Shown in pieces: positions 9,462-17,831 of a DNA stretch of 64,000 nt. This DNA comes from Bremerella alba. Its GTDB lineage: Bacteria; Planctomycetota; Planctomycetia; Pirellulales; Pirellulaceae. Within the stretch, counting starts at the first letter, position 1; each line of letters opens with the position of its first letter. The stretch covers positions 248,001 through 312,000 of the forward strand of contig NZ_JABRWO010000006.1 in assembly GCF_013618625.1 (NCBI RefSeq), written 5' to 3'. Position numbers and translations under genes: made by a program. The notes beneath the pieces were generated by a model. The model saw only the letters and a list, made by a program, of their open reading frames with translations, searched no databases and was not told the DNA's origin.

Positions 9462-10358
9462 TTATTCGGAGGTGACCGTCTCGCCGCCATTGCGGCTCGC
9501 CATCGCCCGATAGACGGTCATCGCGACACTTTCCGATACACTGCGGACGGAACCGTCACCCAGCAGAAACTGTGCGACACCTGGATGCTCGCTGCCGAAA
9601 CTGGCATCATTCCAGTTTGTACTGGCCGAGACATAGCCGACCGCATTGATCGCGTTGAAAACATTTTTGGCAGAAGCGGAATGCACGCCACCACTCTGTG
9701 TTTCACCACCACGGGTCCACGGGCGATGACAGCCAGCATCCTTCCAGCTAATTTCGCCAATGGCCAACGTGTTGCTTGTGCCATCGGTAATATCAGCGAA
9801 TCGCATTTCTTTCTGCCATTGAAAGAAACCCTGAAGCGATGCACCACCTTGACCGCCGAGGGTATCCAATTCGTAGTCGTCCCCCGTCTGCACGTTTTCA
9901 CCTTTGGGACCTAGCACACCATAGTAATGATTGGTGTATCGATCACTTTGTCCGCTGTAGGTCGAATTCTGAATGGTGCCGCTTGGGCACAGCAGCGCAT
10001 CGATGCGATTAGTGGCACGCACGTCGTTAGACGACGTGATCTGCAAGTTACCCGAGGCATCGCGTGGGAAGAGATCGTAAAGGTTGTCCTGCTCAATGAA
10101 AGGCAACAGGTGCACGACATAGCTAATGTTGATACTCCCGGCGGTGAACGTTGGAAAGTTCCCATAGGTATCGTGATGATTGTGGAGGGCTAAACCCAAC
10201 TGCTTCAGATTGTTCTGGCATTGCATCCGTCGGGCGGCTTCGCGAGCCTGTTGAACGGCCGGCAAAAGCAGCGCGATAAGAACTCCAATAATCGCAATCA
10301 CGACCAGCAATTCGACGAGTGTAAACCCTCGTGATTTGCTCGAATGAACGTTCAACAT
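9462..10358 (-). CDS. DUF1559 protein with type IV pilin-like N-terminus
   Basis: This 298-residue protein carries the prepilin signal [19 protein letters not shown] at residues 10-28, followed by [18 protein letters not shown] and [21 protein letters not shown], the standard DUF1559 (SBP_bac_10) opening. FADITDGTSNTLAIGE is the mid-domain motif and FLLGDGSVRSVSES the C-terminal HX9DG-type motif. Such proteins are expected to be processed by prepilin peptidase and displayed at the cell surface; their function is not established. The ATG at 10358 has AGGA eight bases upstream. The lipoprotein gene follows on the same strand. Confidence 0.95.
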   Translation of the reverse strand: MLNVHSSKSRGFTLVELLVVIAIIGVLIALLLPAVQQAREAARRMQCQNNLKQLGLALHNHHDTYGNFPTFTAGSINISYVVHLLPFIEQDNLYDLFPRDASGNLQITSSNDVRATNRIDALLCPSGTIQNSTYSGQSDRYTNHYYGVLGPKGENVQTGDDYELDTLGGQGGASLQGFFQWQKEMRFADITDGTSNTLAIGEISWKDAGCHRPWTRGGETQSGGVHSASAKNVFNAINAVGYVSASTNWNDASFGSEHPGVAQFLLGDGSVRSVSESVAMTVYRAMASRNGGETVTSE

Positions 10359-10456
10359 GGTGATTTCCTTTTACGATCCAGAAAAGTTAAATGGAAGGAT
10401 GAGAATCAAATTAGTAAGAGCTGAGTAATTTGTGCTTTTACACACAATGAAATGTG

Positions 10457-11902
10457 CTAACTGTTGACATTCGGCAACTCGAAACCACTGCGCGAAGGTC
10501 TGGCAAGCAGTTGATTCGCTTCGGGCGAGTCGTGGAACTGTTCGGTCTGGGGGTTGAACTGCAACGTCGGACCAAGTTGATACGTGGCGTTCGATAAATT
10601 TATGCCGGCTGCGTCGACCAGATGGCGCTTCATCTCGTCGAACGATTCCGCAGCTATCTGGTTTTCGGATAGACCTTTAGGTGAGTTGTTGAATGAAGTC
10701 TTCTCGCCCAGGCGATAAGAAATATTGCCCAGGTGAGCCACCACACCTGTACGATGCCCATCCAACATGTCCGAGGCCAGGTCTTCGCTTTTGCGGCTAC
10801 GGACACAATCGACGAAGTTTTGAAAGTGAGCGCGGGCGTAATTTTCGGGAAGTCCGCTTAGAGGGGCTCCCTCGATCACTTCCCCGGTTTTCTTTCCGCG
10901 AGGGTAGAATTTTCCATCTTTGATCGTCCCTTCGTCGGTGTGAAAATCAATGCCCATTCTCAGCGGCTTGTCGAAGTGCAGTCCCCGTTGTTGGCAAACC
11001 AACTTGGCGTCACCGAAATCGTAAAGCGTTAGCTGTGTATTAGGGGTTTCGGCCTGGTCTTCGTATCCGAAGCGACCGCCAAGACTAACAACGGACTTCG
11101 GGTCGGCGTTCTCGGGCATCGCCCAACGTGCCATCTCAAATTCGTGAGCACCAAGATTGCCGATCTCACCGGCACCATAGTCCCACATCCAATGCCACTG
11201 ATAGTGAACCAAATTTGTCCGAAAAGGCTTCATCGGGGCCGGCCCAGTCCACAGGTCGTAGTCCAACTCGCGGGGCGGCGGGACCGCAGCCTTGAATCCG
11301 ATGCTCGTTCGAGGACGAAAGATTTGAATGTTGGCCGTCTGCAACTTGCCGTACTTGCCTTCGCGGATGTCGGTTGTGTAGGCCTGCCACTTGGGATCGG
11401 AACGCCACTGCGTACCGTGCTGCACGATACGGTTGTACTTTTGGGCCGCTTCCACCATGCGGCGGCCTTCCACGATGGTGTGGCTACAAGGCTTCTCGAC
11501 GTAAACGTCTTTGCCTGCCTGACATGCCCAAATGGTCATCAGGGCATGCCAGTGATTGGGCGTCGCGATTGAGACCGCGTCTAAGCTCGCATCATCAAGT
11601 GCCTCGCGGATGTCTTGCACGCAATGCGGCTTTTTTCCTGTCTGTTGCTCTACTAACGCGCTTCGCGATTTGAAAAGACGACTGTCGGGATCGACGAGGT
11701 GGGTGACCTCAACATCCTTCATTCCCCCGAAGACAGCCATATGGATTTTTCCACGACCGTTGATTCCGGCCACGGCAACACGAACCCGATCATTGGCTCC
11801 GAGGACTTGGCCGGAAGACTTGGTTCCGGAAATCGTTATCGAGGCAGCAACGCCGCCGGCAGCCACCTGCTTCAAAAACTTGCGACGGGTAGGTCGATTC
11901 AT
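10457..11902 (-). CDS. Tat-exported Gfo/Idh/MocA family oxidoreductase
   Basis: The 481-residue protein starts with a Tat-like signal (TRRKFLKQVAAGGVAASI). A Rossmann dinucleotide fold follows: VRVAVAGINGRGKIH, then the family motif VYVEKPCSHTIVEG at about residue 135. The C-terminal part is the usual GFO_IDH_MocA_C-like region with DLWTGPAP and YQWHWMWDYGAGEIGNLGAHE, typical of planctomycete Tat-type members. Such enzymes oxidise or reduce sugars and polyols with a bound nucleotide. The DHDPS-family gene lies 74 bp upstream on the same strand, so the two probably act together on a carbohydrate-derived substrate. Confidence 0.92.
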   Translation of the reverse strand: MNRPTRRKFLKQVAAGGVAASITISGTKSSGQVLGANDRVRVAVAGINGRGKIHMAVFGGMKDVEVTHLVDPDSRLFKSRSALVEQQTGKKPHCVQDIREALDDASLDAVSIATPNHWHALMTIWACQAGKDVYVEKPCSHTIVEGRRMVEAAQKYNRIVQHGTQWRSDPKWQAYTTDIREGKYGKLQTANIQIFRPRTSIGFKAAVPPPRELDYDLWTGPAPMKPFRTNLVHYQWHWMWDYGAGEIGNLGAHEFEMARWAMPENADPKSVVSLGGRFGYEDQAETPNTQLTLYDFGDAKLVCQQRGLHFDKPLRMGIDFHTDEGTIKDGKFYPRGKKTGEVIEGAPLSGLPENYARAHFQNFVDCVRSRKSEDLASDMLDGHRTGVVAHLGNISYRLGEKTSFNNSPKGLSENQIAAESFDEMKRHLVDAAGINLSNATYQLGPTLQFNPQTEQFHDSPEANQLLARPSRSGFELPNVNS

Positions 11903-11976
11903 GGTCGATCACTTTGAGGAGTTTTATGCTGGCGAGATTCGAAAAGGACTTGTTTTCTTAACGACGACACCACCGG

Positions 11977-13074
11977 CTAGGAAAGATCAGGCGTCACTTC
12001 TTTGAGGTAAGGATGTAGAGCCTCGAAGTGCTTTTCAGCTGCTGCAACCTGTTCATCGCTAAGCTTGAGTTCTGAGATTTTGGGTGTGGTAGGAGTTGAC
12101 TTGCCTGGCCCGTAATTGCGCGACACTAAGTTTTTAAATACGCCTCGCTTCTTCCAGATGTACAAGTTGGCACCGCGAAGACTACCAGGCTTCACTTTGA
12201 CCATTTGAATGAACTTATTAAATATGTCCTTCAAAGTCTCCGAATCTTCACCACTTTGCTGTAGTTCCCAGATTTGGGTGAGAACGTCCGCATAGGCAGC
12301 GCGTTCTGTAATCACACCTTCCGAGCCGAGGTCCGATTCTTTGAGCCAATGAAGCCCGCCACGCGCACTAAACACACGACGAACCGGAGGCATCTCGGCA
12401 AGCGAGGCCCGCATTCGCCCTAACACATCGCCGGCCTCTTCCTTGATATAGCCAAAGTGCGGATGCTCCTTAGCCAAATCAATCATCAGTTGCGGCGAAG
12501 GAAGTGGCCCTTTGTAGGCAACACCACCGGTTGTCTGGAGAATCACCGGACGCTTGGCCACTTCCGCCAAGGCGTTCCAATATTGACGCAAATCGTCTTC
12601 CGTTTTCCCAGAGTCAGGCGGTCGAGAGATTATCGCCTCGGGCGCCAACTTTTCAGCATGCTCGGCAAATTCGAGCATCTCTGCGGTATCCTTCCCCTGG
12701 ACGCCGAGGCATAGCGAAGTAGGCAGACTTCGGGCAGTTTCGGCCAACACCTCCATCCCCTTCTTCTTCTCGTCCATAGTCAGCAGATCGACGCTATCTC
12801 CTGACTGGGGCCAGATCATCCCTGGGCAGCCACCCCAAGCAACGAACTTGGCCTGCTTAGCCAAGACATCGTAATCGACCTCTCCTGACTCTGTGAACGG
12901 AGTGGACAGAATCGGAAACGGTCCCCGAACCTTGGGGTCGGCCTGAGCAGCGGTGTCGTTTTGTTCAGCAAACAAAGGTTTTCCCGGCAGAACCGCGCTG
13001 GCCACGACCCCAGAAAAACCAGCTACTGCGCCTTTAATTACCGCCCGACGGGATATGTTCTGCTTAAACACCAT
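11977..13074 (-). CDS. Tat-exported dihydrodipicolinate synthase-family protein
   Basis: A 365-residue protein with a twin-arginine signal (SRRAVIKGAVAGFSG) and then a DHDPS/NAL-type (beta/alpha)8 barrel beginning VRGPFPILSTPFTESGEVD. The Schiff-base lysine is present in FGYIKEE. The segment where DapA has YN (PVILQTTGGVAYKG) lacks the catalytic Tyr, so it is unlikely to be DapA. Family members are aldolases or dehydratases of keto acids and sugars, normally cytosolic, which makes the export signal notable. Start ATG at 13074 with AAGGAG six bases upstream. It lies between the Gfo/Idh/MocA gene and a GntR regulator on the same strand. Confidence 0.88.
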   Translation of the reverse strand: MVFKQNISRRAVIKGAVAGFSGVVASAVLPGKPLFAEQNDTAAQADPKVRGPFPILSTPFTESGEVDYDVLAKQAKFVAWGGCPGMIWPQSGDSVDLLTMDEKKKGMEVLAETARSLPTSLCLGVQGKDTAEMLEFAEHAEKLAPEAIISRPPDSGKTEDDLRQYWNALAEVAKRPVILQTTGGVAYKGPLPSPQLMIDLAKEHPHFGYIKEEAGDVLGRMRASLAEMPPVRRVFSARGGLHWLKESDLGSEGVITERAAYADVLTQIWELQQSGEDSETLKDIFNKFIQMVKVKPGSLRGANLYIWKKRGVFKNLVSRNYGPGKSTPTTPKISELKLSDEQVAAAEKHFEALHPYLKEVTPDLS

Positions 13075-13098
13075 GGTGCTCCTTGGAGTTCAATTTAA

Positions 13099-13118
13099 AT
13101 ATTGCATATTGCATATTA
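13099..13118. promoter_or_regulatory. AT-rich repeat, candidate operator upstream of the DHDPS-family gene
   Basis: A direct repeat of ATTGCAT in the sequence ATATTGCATATTGCATATTA sits 25-44 bases before the ATG at 13074. Its position suits a binding site for the neighbouring GntR-type regulator, but it does not match that gene's own palindrome well. This is inference only. Confidence 0.3.
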
Positions 13119-13338
13119 CAGTAACAGTGCTCGGCCTAATGAGCAAGAGAAAGCTCTTGGAAATCATTAAAAACAAAAAGATTCCCTTCCATAAGTTTTC
13201 TCAGATGGAAGCTCGAGGGCCGAATCGTATTTCCACGATAATCCAAGGTTGGCATTTGGTGGGAGAACGCAGGACTCTAATGAAAAAGGCAAGCGGCCCA
13301 GTAGCGGGACGAGGCGTATTACCTAAAGAGATGCCCGC

Positions 13339-14076
13339 TTAACCGGCTTCTTCTTCCGGGAAGTGATTTTGAATGAAGTCTTCCAGGAAGGTGTCCAGGT
13401 GTGACTCGATTGCTTTTTGTGAAGCGTCCGAATCCTCGGAAAGAAGGGCTTCGACGATCACCAGGTGTTCCTGGTTTTCTTCTATTCGGACAAAGCGGTC
13501 CGAAGCACGCAGCAAGATATAATAAGCATCCGCCATTGCTTTGCAGATTGTCCAGCAGCGAGCTATTTCTTCTTGCAAACGTCGATTTTGGCAATATGCA
13601 GCAATCATCGTATGCAAGCGAATATCGAGCTCTCGAGTTGACTCGCTGGATGTCGCGGTCGGAGCTTCACTGATGACTTGTATCAATTCGTCGTGCATCA
13701 GCTCCAGTTGTTCTCGTGGTATTTTTCCACATGCACAACGGATCGCTTCACGTTCCAGTATTTTCCGAAATTGGATTAGGTCCCGTGCTTCTTGAGGACC
13801 AAATTCGCGAACCAATGCTCCTTTATGCGGAAGGACCTCCACCATTCCCAGCGATTCCAGCTCCATCAGGGCTTCTCGAACCGGCGTTCGACTCACTCCG
13901 AACTGCTCTGCGAGTGGCTGTACGGTGAGTTTCTCGCCAGCTTTGAAGTGACGCGCAAAAATACCAATGGCCAAACGCTGGCTGACTTGCGTTCGCAAAC
14001 CGCCACGTTGAAGGGGTTTCGTAATGTCGCTCACCGAAGCAAGTGACAATGGCTGAAGGTCCGTTGCAGATTTCAT
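13339..14076 (-). CDS. GntR-family transcriptional regulator, FCD subfamily
   Basis: About 245 residues. The N-terminal winged helix contains RLAIGIFARHFKAGEKLTVQ followed by LAEQFGVSRTPVREALMELE, the GntR recognition signature. The C-terminal two thirds is helical with the FCD-type metal/ligand residues (ELDIRLHTMIA, and HLVIVEALLSED near the end). FCD regulators sense organic acids or sugars and control nearby catabolic genes. The ATG at 14076 was chosen because the upstream in-frame start is TTG and falls inside a palindromic operator. It lies 264 bp upstream of, and on the same strand as, the DHDPS-family and Gfo/Idh/MocA genes, its likely targets. Confidence 0.92.
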   Translation of the reverse strand: MKSATDLQPLSLASVSDITKPLQRGGLRTQVSQRLAIGIFARHFKAGEKLTVQPLAEQFGVSRTPVREALMELESLGMVEVLPHKGALVREFGPQEARDLIQFRKILEREAIRCACGKIPREQLELMHDELIQVISEAPTATSSESTRELDIRLHTMIAAYCQNRRLQEEIARCWTICKAMADAYYILLRASDRFVRIEENQEHLVIVEALLSEDSDASQKAIESHLDTFLEDFIQNHFPEEEAG

Positions 14077-14084
14077 GCTGTATA

Positions 14085-14094
14085 TTGTATACAA
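14085..14094. promoter_or_regulatory. Palindromic operator candidate of the GntR regulator
   Basis: TTGTATACAA is a perfect 10-bp palindrome nine bases upstream of the regulator's ATG. It fits the T-x-GT-x-x-AC-x-A style of FadR/FCD-family operators, suggesting autoregulation. Binding is inferred. Confidence 0.5.
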
Positions 14095-14521
14095 AAAGCG
14101 ATTTGATTTGCCAGTCGATTTACGAGTGGTTGCGCTATCTTAACCAGGAGCGGCCAGCGACGCATATTTGGAATGCAAGAGAATCTCTTTCACGACCGCT
14201 TCGCGAAATGCTGCAGTGTCGGGGAATCGACTTTCCAGTAATAAGAGCGGAGCGTACTGCAGATAGAAGACGAGCAACTCAGTGATCTACAATGGGAGTG
14301 TCTCGGCTGGTCCCGTTACCGCCAGAGGCACGAGACCCTGCTGACATGTAAAGCCGGCCAGGTTATTTGAGTGATCCGATCCGAATGTCACTCATCGGAG
14401 CCATTCGGGCTTAAGTAGTGGCCATCTTATAGCTTTCGCGAATACGGTTCGTTTGACAAAGCAGTTGGCGTAACGCAGACGCACGAAACTATGAAACCTG
14501 CGGAAAAGTTTTCTCGTTGGA
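14095..14521. other. Intergenic stretch without a recognisable gene
   Basis: More than 400 bases between the GntR promoter region and a gene remnant. No convincing reading frame or structured element was found. The remnant beside it suggests that this is decayed coding DNA. Confidence 0.4.
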
Positions 14522-14776
14522 CTACGGAGATACGACCGGCACAACAACATAAGGCGTTTCAATCTGCCAGTTGGGCCAGAACTCGCCTCCGGAGTCATGT
14601 CGCGCTTCGAGGTAATATTGGAAATCGAATTTGGGGTCGAGTTCCTTGGCACGGATAAACGCGTGGTAATTTCCGTCCGGAACATGTTTGATCATCGAAA
14701 TGCGTTTCCACGCGTTCGTTTGATTGAGGGGGCGATAATATACCGACACGTTGTTCAGCGGCCGATCACTTTCTAT
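14522..14776 (-). pseudogene. C-terminal remnant of an unidentified protein
   Basis: A minus-strand frame of 84 codons reads like real protein: DRPLNNVSVYYRPLNQTN, then DGNYHAFI, DPKFDFQYYLEARHD and a clean ending PYVVVPVVSP before TAG. It has no ATG; an in-frame TAA at 14777-14779 closes it upstream and no larger frame joins it. It looks like the last beta-sandwich-like segment of a larger exported protein whose front has been lost. I do not recognise the parent family. Confidence 0.5.
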
Positions 14777-15015
14777 TTAAACACTTAGCGTGAGATTTTT
14801 CCCCGGCAAGGCTGTTTCAATTCGCTTTCGGTCACATTTCGATCTTCTATCGCATTCTGGTCCCACTGTGAGGTAGATCTCGGTAAGATTCGAAATAATA
14901 AGCTGAGGCCCAATTACTGTTCATTACTTTGTACTAAACATGTTTTCAGGCTAATGGTTCGCCAGCAGGCAGTCAGGGCTCTCTAGCCTTACAGATTCTT
15001 AATTTGTGCTCACCC
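14777..15015. other. Intergenic stretch between the remnant and the FecR gene
   Basis: AT-rich sequence with no supported gene. It lies downstream of the FecR gene and may hold the transcription end of the sigma/FecR operon, but I see no clear hairpin with a T-tract. Confidence 0.35.
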
Positions 15016-16596
15016 TTAGGGACGCAGACCGACAATTAGCACGGGATCGATTCCGCCGGTTGCTTCAAGGAACTCGAGTTTTCTCAAGGACTCACCTTCG
15101 TCGTAGCCTAGGTCACTCAAGTCAATGGAAACGGCTAATGCACGCGCGTCAATGTTGACTTGGCGTCCGTGCATGAATTGATTGTTCTTCAGATCGTCCA
15201 CGGAACGTGTTACTTCCTGCGAGCGATAGGTGCAGTGTGGAAATAAGTCCAGCGCGAACGGAGAATTTAATCCGATATCGAACTGCTCGACGGTTAGAGT
15301 GCGCTTGTTGGTACGTTCGTCGCCGGATCGTAAGATCAGTTTATCTCCATTGGGATCGTATACCAGAAGCTGCAAATCGAAGATGACGATATCTGGTCCA
15401 GGTGCATTTACGATCGGTTCGTCGAATTCCACACGCATTGGGACTTCATGAGTCGAATGGGCGATCGGGTTGATAATTCCCGTCACCAGACTAAAGTCGC
15501 CGTGCAGTAACTTCAGACGATCTTCGCCCTCCGGAAGTGAGTCGCCCATTCGGGTACAAAAGGTTGCTACGTTCTTTCCCGATTCAAAATGAACAACGCG
15601 AGCTGGGATCAACGCATCTCGTTCGATCGTGCTGGTGACTCCGTTTCGCTGAACGGTAAGGCTAACCAATTCGTCCGCGTATGAGTCGCTCATAGTTGCT
15701 TCATAACGGATGACACGGTCTGGTAGCCGGTCCATGTAGGAATGCGAGTAAAGAGGATCCTCTAAGCGGCGTGGAGGTAAACCAGGATCAACCTGTGCGG
15801 TATCACCGCTGCGAAGATGCATGATTGGGCGTGTGCCCGGCTCAAGGGTCGACATTGTGGCTTCTCCCTCGATCACCGCTAGATGTGTTTCACCGGTTTC
15901 TGCGATGTTCACCACGAAGCGTGTTCCCAGGTCGATAATCTCCGCAGAAGGACTAAGCAGTTCAAATCCCTCAGCTCCGGGAGGAGCGTATACCGAACAT
16001 TTCCCAGACCGCACGAGCAATGATTCGGTTCCCTTGGCTGTGAATACACTTGGAGCCTGAATGACAGCACGGGCACCGGATTGAAATTGAAGACTTAGGT
16101 ATCCTTGGGTGAGGACATATTTTTTACCAATGGTCACCTTCTGACCGGGACTTGGGTCGCCTCCTTGGCCGAAGAGACTTGCGTTGGCTACCTCAACAAT
16201 CACCGGAGAATGATCCTCATGATTTCGCTGTGGAGCAACTGCTAATGGATCCTGAGATGCTGTCACGAACAAGATAGATCCGATCGAGAGCAGGGCAAGA
16301 ATGCTTGCCGCTAAGCCTGCCAGGAAGAGCCTATTCCGCCACCCCTTGCCATTGCCAGATGCCAGGATAGATCGCGAAGCCGAAGCCGAAGCCTGAACCG
16401 TTTCTAATATGTCATCATCCGAGCGACTCAGTTGGTCCAAATCGAGGTGTACACTCATGGCTTGTAAATAGGCGATGCGGAGTGCCTCCGATTCAGCGAG
16501 GGCACTTTCCAGATCTGCTTTTTGCTGTGGAGTCAACGTGCCAGCGAGACTCGCCTCGAATAACGATGAAACACGTTGATGTTCAGATTCGCTCAT
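15016..16596 (-). CDS. FecR-domain transmembrane protein, putative anti-sigma partner
   Basis: The 526-residue protein has a cytoplasmic helical N-terminus (about 85 residues) and one membrane span at 89-112. A FecR domain follows at about 150-260, containing LTQGYLSLQFQSGARAVIQ, FELLSPSAEIIDLGTRFVV and HLAVIEGEATM. The remaining ~260 residues form an extracytoplasmic region with APGPDIVIFDL, of a type seen in exported sandwich domains. FecR-like proteins pass surface signals to ECF sigma factors. The gene follows the ECF sigma gene by about 50 bp on the same strand, the usual planctomycete pair. GAGGG precedes the ATG. Confidence 0.88.
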   Translation of the reverse strand: MSESEHQRVSSLFEASLAGTLTPQQKADLESALAESEALRIAYLQAMSVHLDLDQLSRSDDDILETVQASASASRSILASGNGKGWRNRLFLAGLAASILALLSIGSILFVTASQDPLAVAPQRNHEDHSPVIVEVANASLFGQGGDPSPGQKVTIGKKYVLTQGYLSLQFQSGARAVIQAPSVFTAKGTESLLVRSGKCSVYAPPGAEGFELLSPSAEIIDLGTRFVVNIAETGETHLAVIEGEATMSTLEPGTRPIMHLRSGDTAQVDPGLPPRRLEDPLYSHSYMDRLPDRVIRYEATMSDSYADELVSLTVQRNGVTSTIERDALIPARVVHFESGKNVATFCTRMGDSLPEGEDRLKLLHGDFSLVTGIINPIAHSTHEVPMRVEFDEPIVNAPGPDIVIFDLQLLVYDPNGDKLILRSGDERTNKRTLTVEQFDIGLNSPFALDLFPHCTYRSQEVTRSVDDLKNNQFMHGRQVNIDARALAVSIDLSDLGYDEGESLRKLEFLEATGGIDPVLIVGLRP

Positions 16597-16644
16597 AACG
16601 CCCTCACTTTGGGCAAGCCTTTGGGACTCAATGGGAAGTGGAAA

Positions 16645-17247
16645 TTACTCAGCTTTTAAACGTTGTGCGACACACTTGGACAGGCGACGCCTTAGCAAGT
16701 ACATCCGGTTGTAAAACGTGCGGACCGAGCAGCCAAGCGTTTTCGCAATCGAATCGAAGGAACGACCTTCCCAGTAAATCTGACGAATGAACGATTGCTC
16801 TCGCTCGGGCAGCGCTTGCAGGCAATTCCGCAGGGCCGCCAACCGTTGCTGGGAAGGGTCTTGATCGAATTTCTCGAGCGTGATCGCTAAGAGTTCTGAT
16901 AAATCGTTTCGCGAAAGCATGCGATCCGCCACGCGTGCCCGGCGAAAGTTATAGGCCTCAAGTCGTGCAATACCACATGCCCACGATAGGAAACTGCGGT
17001 CGCGATCGTATTCAGAGTACTTTTGCCACATCACTAGGCTAATTCGCTGACAAAGGTCTTCGGCATCAGCGACATTACTCACCAGCGCGACCAGATAGAG
17101 CATGAGTTTTTCGCGAGTAGATTGCAGCATCTGATCAAATTCCTGGCGCAACTCCATCTCACGGGCTTCAGGGTCATCGTTCAATTCTTCTACTTTTCGA
17201 TTCAATCCATCAGCATCCTTTGTCGCCGACAAATCAAGCTCGGACAT
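16645..17247 (-). CDS. ECF-type sigma-70 factor (Rhodopirellula/Verrucomicrobium group)
   Basis: About 200 residues. Region 2 includes LVSNVADAEDLCQRISLVMWQK and the -10-recognition segment FLSWACGIARLEAYNFRR. Region 4 includes ALPEREQSFIRQIYWEGRS and the helix-turn-helix SFDSIAKTLGCSVRTFYNRM. Start: the ATG at 17247 has GGAGAG eight bases upstream, whereas the longer frame starts with TTG. The sigma factor is encoded just before its probable FecR-domain anti-sigma or signal-transducing partner and downstream of DUF1559, hydrolase and lipoprotein genes on the same strand. Confidence 0.93.
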   Translation of the reverse strand: MSELDLSATKDADGLNRKVEELNDDPEAREMELRQEFDQMLQSTREKLMLYLVALVSNVADAEDLCQRISLVMWQKYSEYDRDRSFLSWACGIARLEAYNFRRARVADRMLSRNDLSELLAITLEKFDQDPSQQRLAALRNCLQALPEREQSFIRQIYWEGRSFDSIAKTLGCSVRTFYNRMYLLRRRLSKCVAQRLKAE

Positions 17248-17314
17248 GGCAACTCTCCGATCGCGTGTCGACAACGTCGGTCAATACTCTGTAATCACCG
17301 TACCCAACGTTCTG

Positions 17315-17755
17315 TTACTCACTTAGGGTGAACTCATAAACATTGGAACCAGAGCTTACGGAATACGTTTCGTTACTAGTCATCGGATTCCAATATTTTC
17401 GTGGTACCATATTCCATTCCGGGGGCACTGTCTCTGGCGTGATCTTCAACACATCATCATCAATCTCTCCAGGAGGACGGATGTTGACGACATAGTCACC
17501 GACGAGAACGTCCGGACCATCACGCATGGTCATTGTGAACTTGCCGGTCGAATCGGTGATCCCCACAGCGGGGATTCCCGTTCTTTTGTGAAGCATTACG
17601 ATTGACGAACCTTCCGGAATGGTTCCAGAACCGTAAAGGACGCGTCCTTCTACTGTTCCTGTTTCTCCAGGAAGATTATGCGCTCGGGTACATCCTAAGA
17701 GTAAGCAACAGGTCGTAGCAATCAGAAAATAAGAGACGAAGCGATTTGATTTCAT
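17315..17755 (-). CDS. Carboxypeptidase-regulatory-like lipoprotein
   Basis: A 146-residue predicted lipoprotein with signal and lipobox (ATTCCLLLGC, Cys at residue 22). The mature part begins with GTVEGRVLYGSGTIPEGSSI, a carboxypeptidase-regulatory-like beta-sandwich with GKFTMTMRDGPDVLVGDYVV. Planctomycetes often encode such small lipoproteins next to DUF1559 genes. It sits between the hydrolase and sigma genes in one minus-strand series. Function unknown. Confidence 0.85.
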   Translation of the reverse strand: MKSNRFVSYFLIATTCCLLLGCTRAHNLPGETGTVEGRVLYGSGTIPEGSSIVMLHKRTGIPAVGITDSTGKFTMTMRDGPDVLVGDYVVNIRPPGEIDDDVLKITPETVPPEWNMVPRKYWNPMTSNETYSVSSGSNVYEFTLSE

Positions 17756-17831
17756 GACACTAAATCACCTAAAGAAGCGGATGAGATGAAGGGCAATAGG
17801 TAAGTGTTGACTTCTTGAATACATAAATGGG

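Noticed and set aside
14043-14285. Forward frame of 80 codons over the GntR promoter
   Set aside because: It overlaps the operator and the start of the regulator gene and has no protein character.
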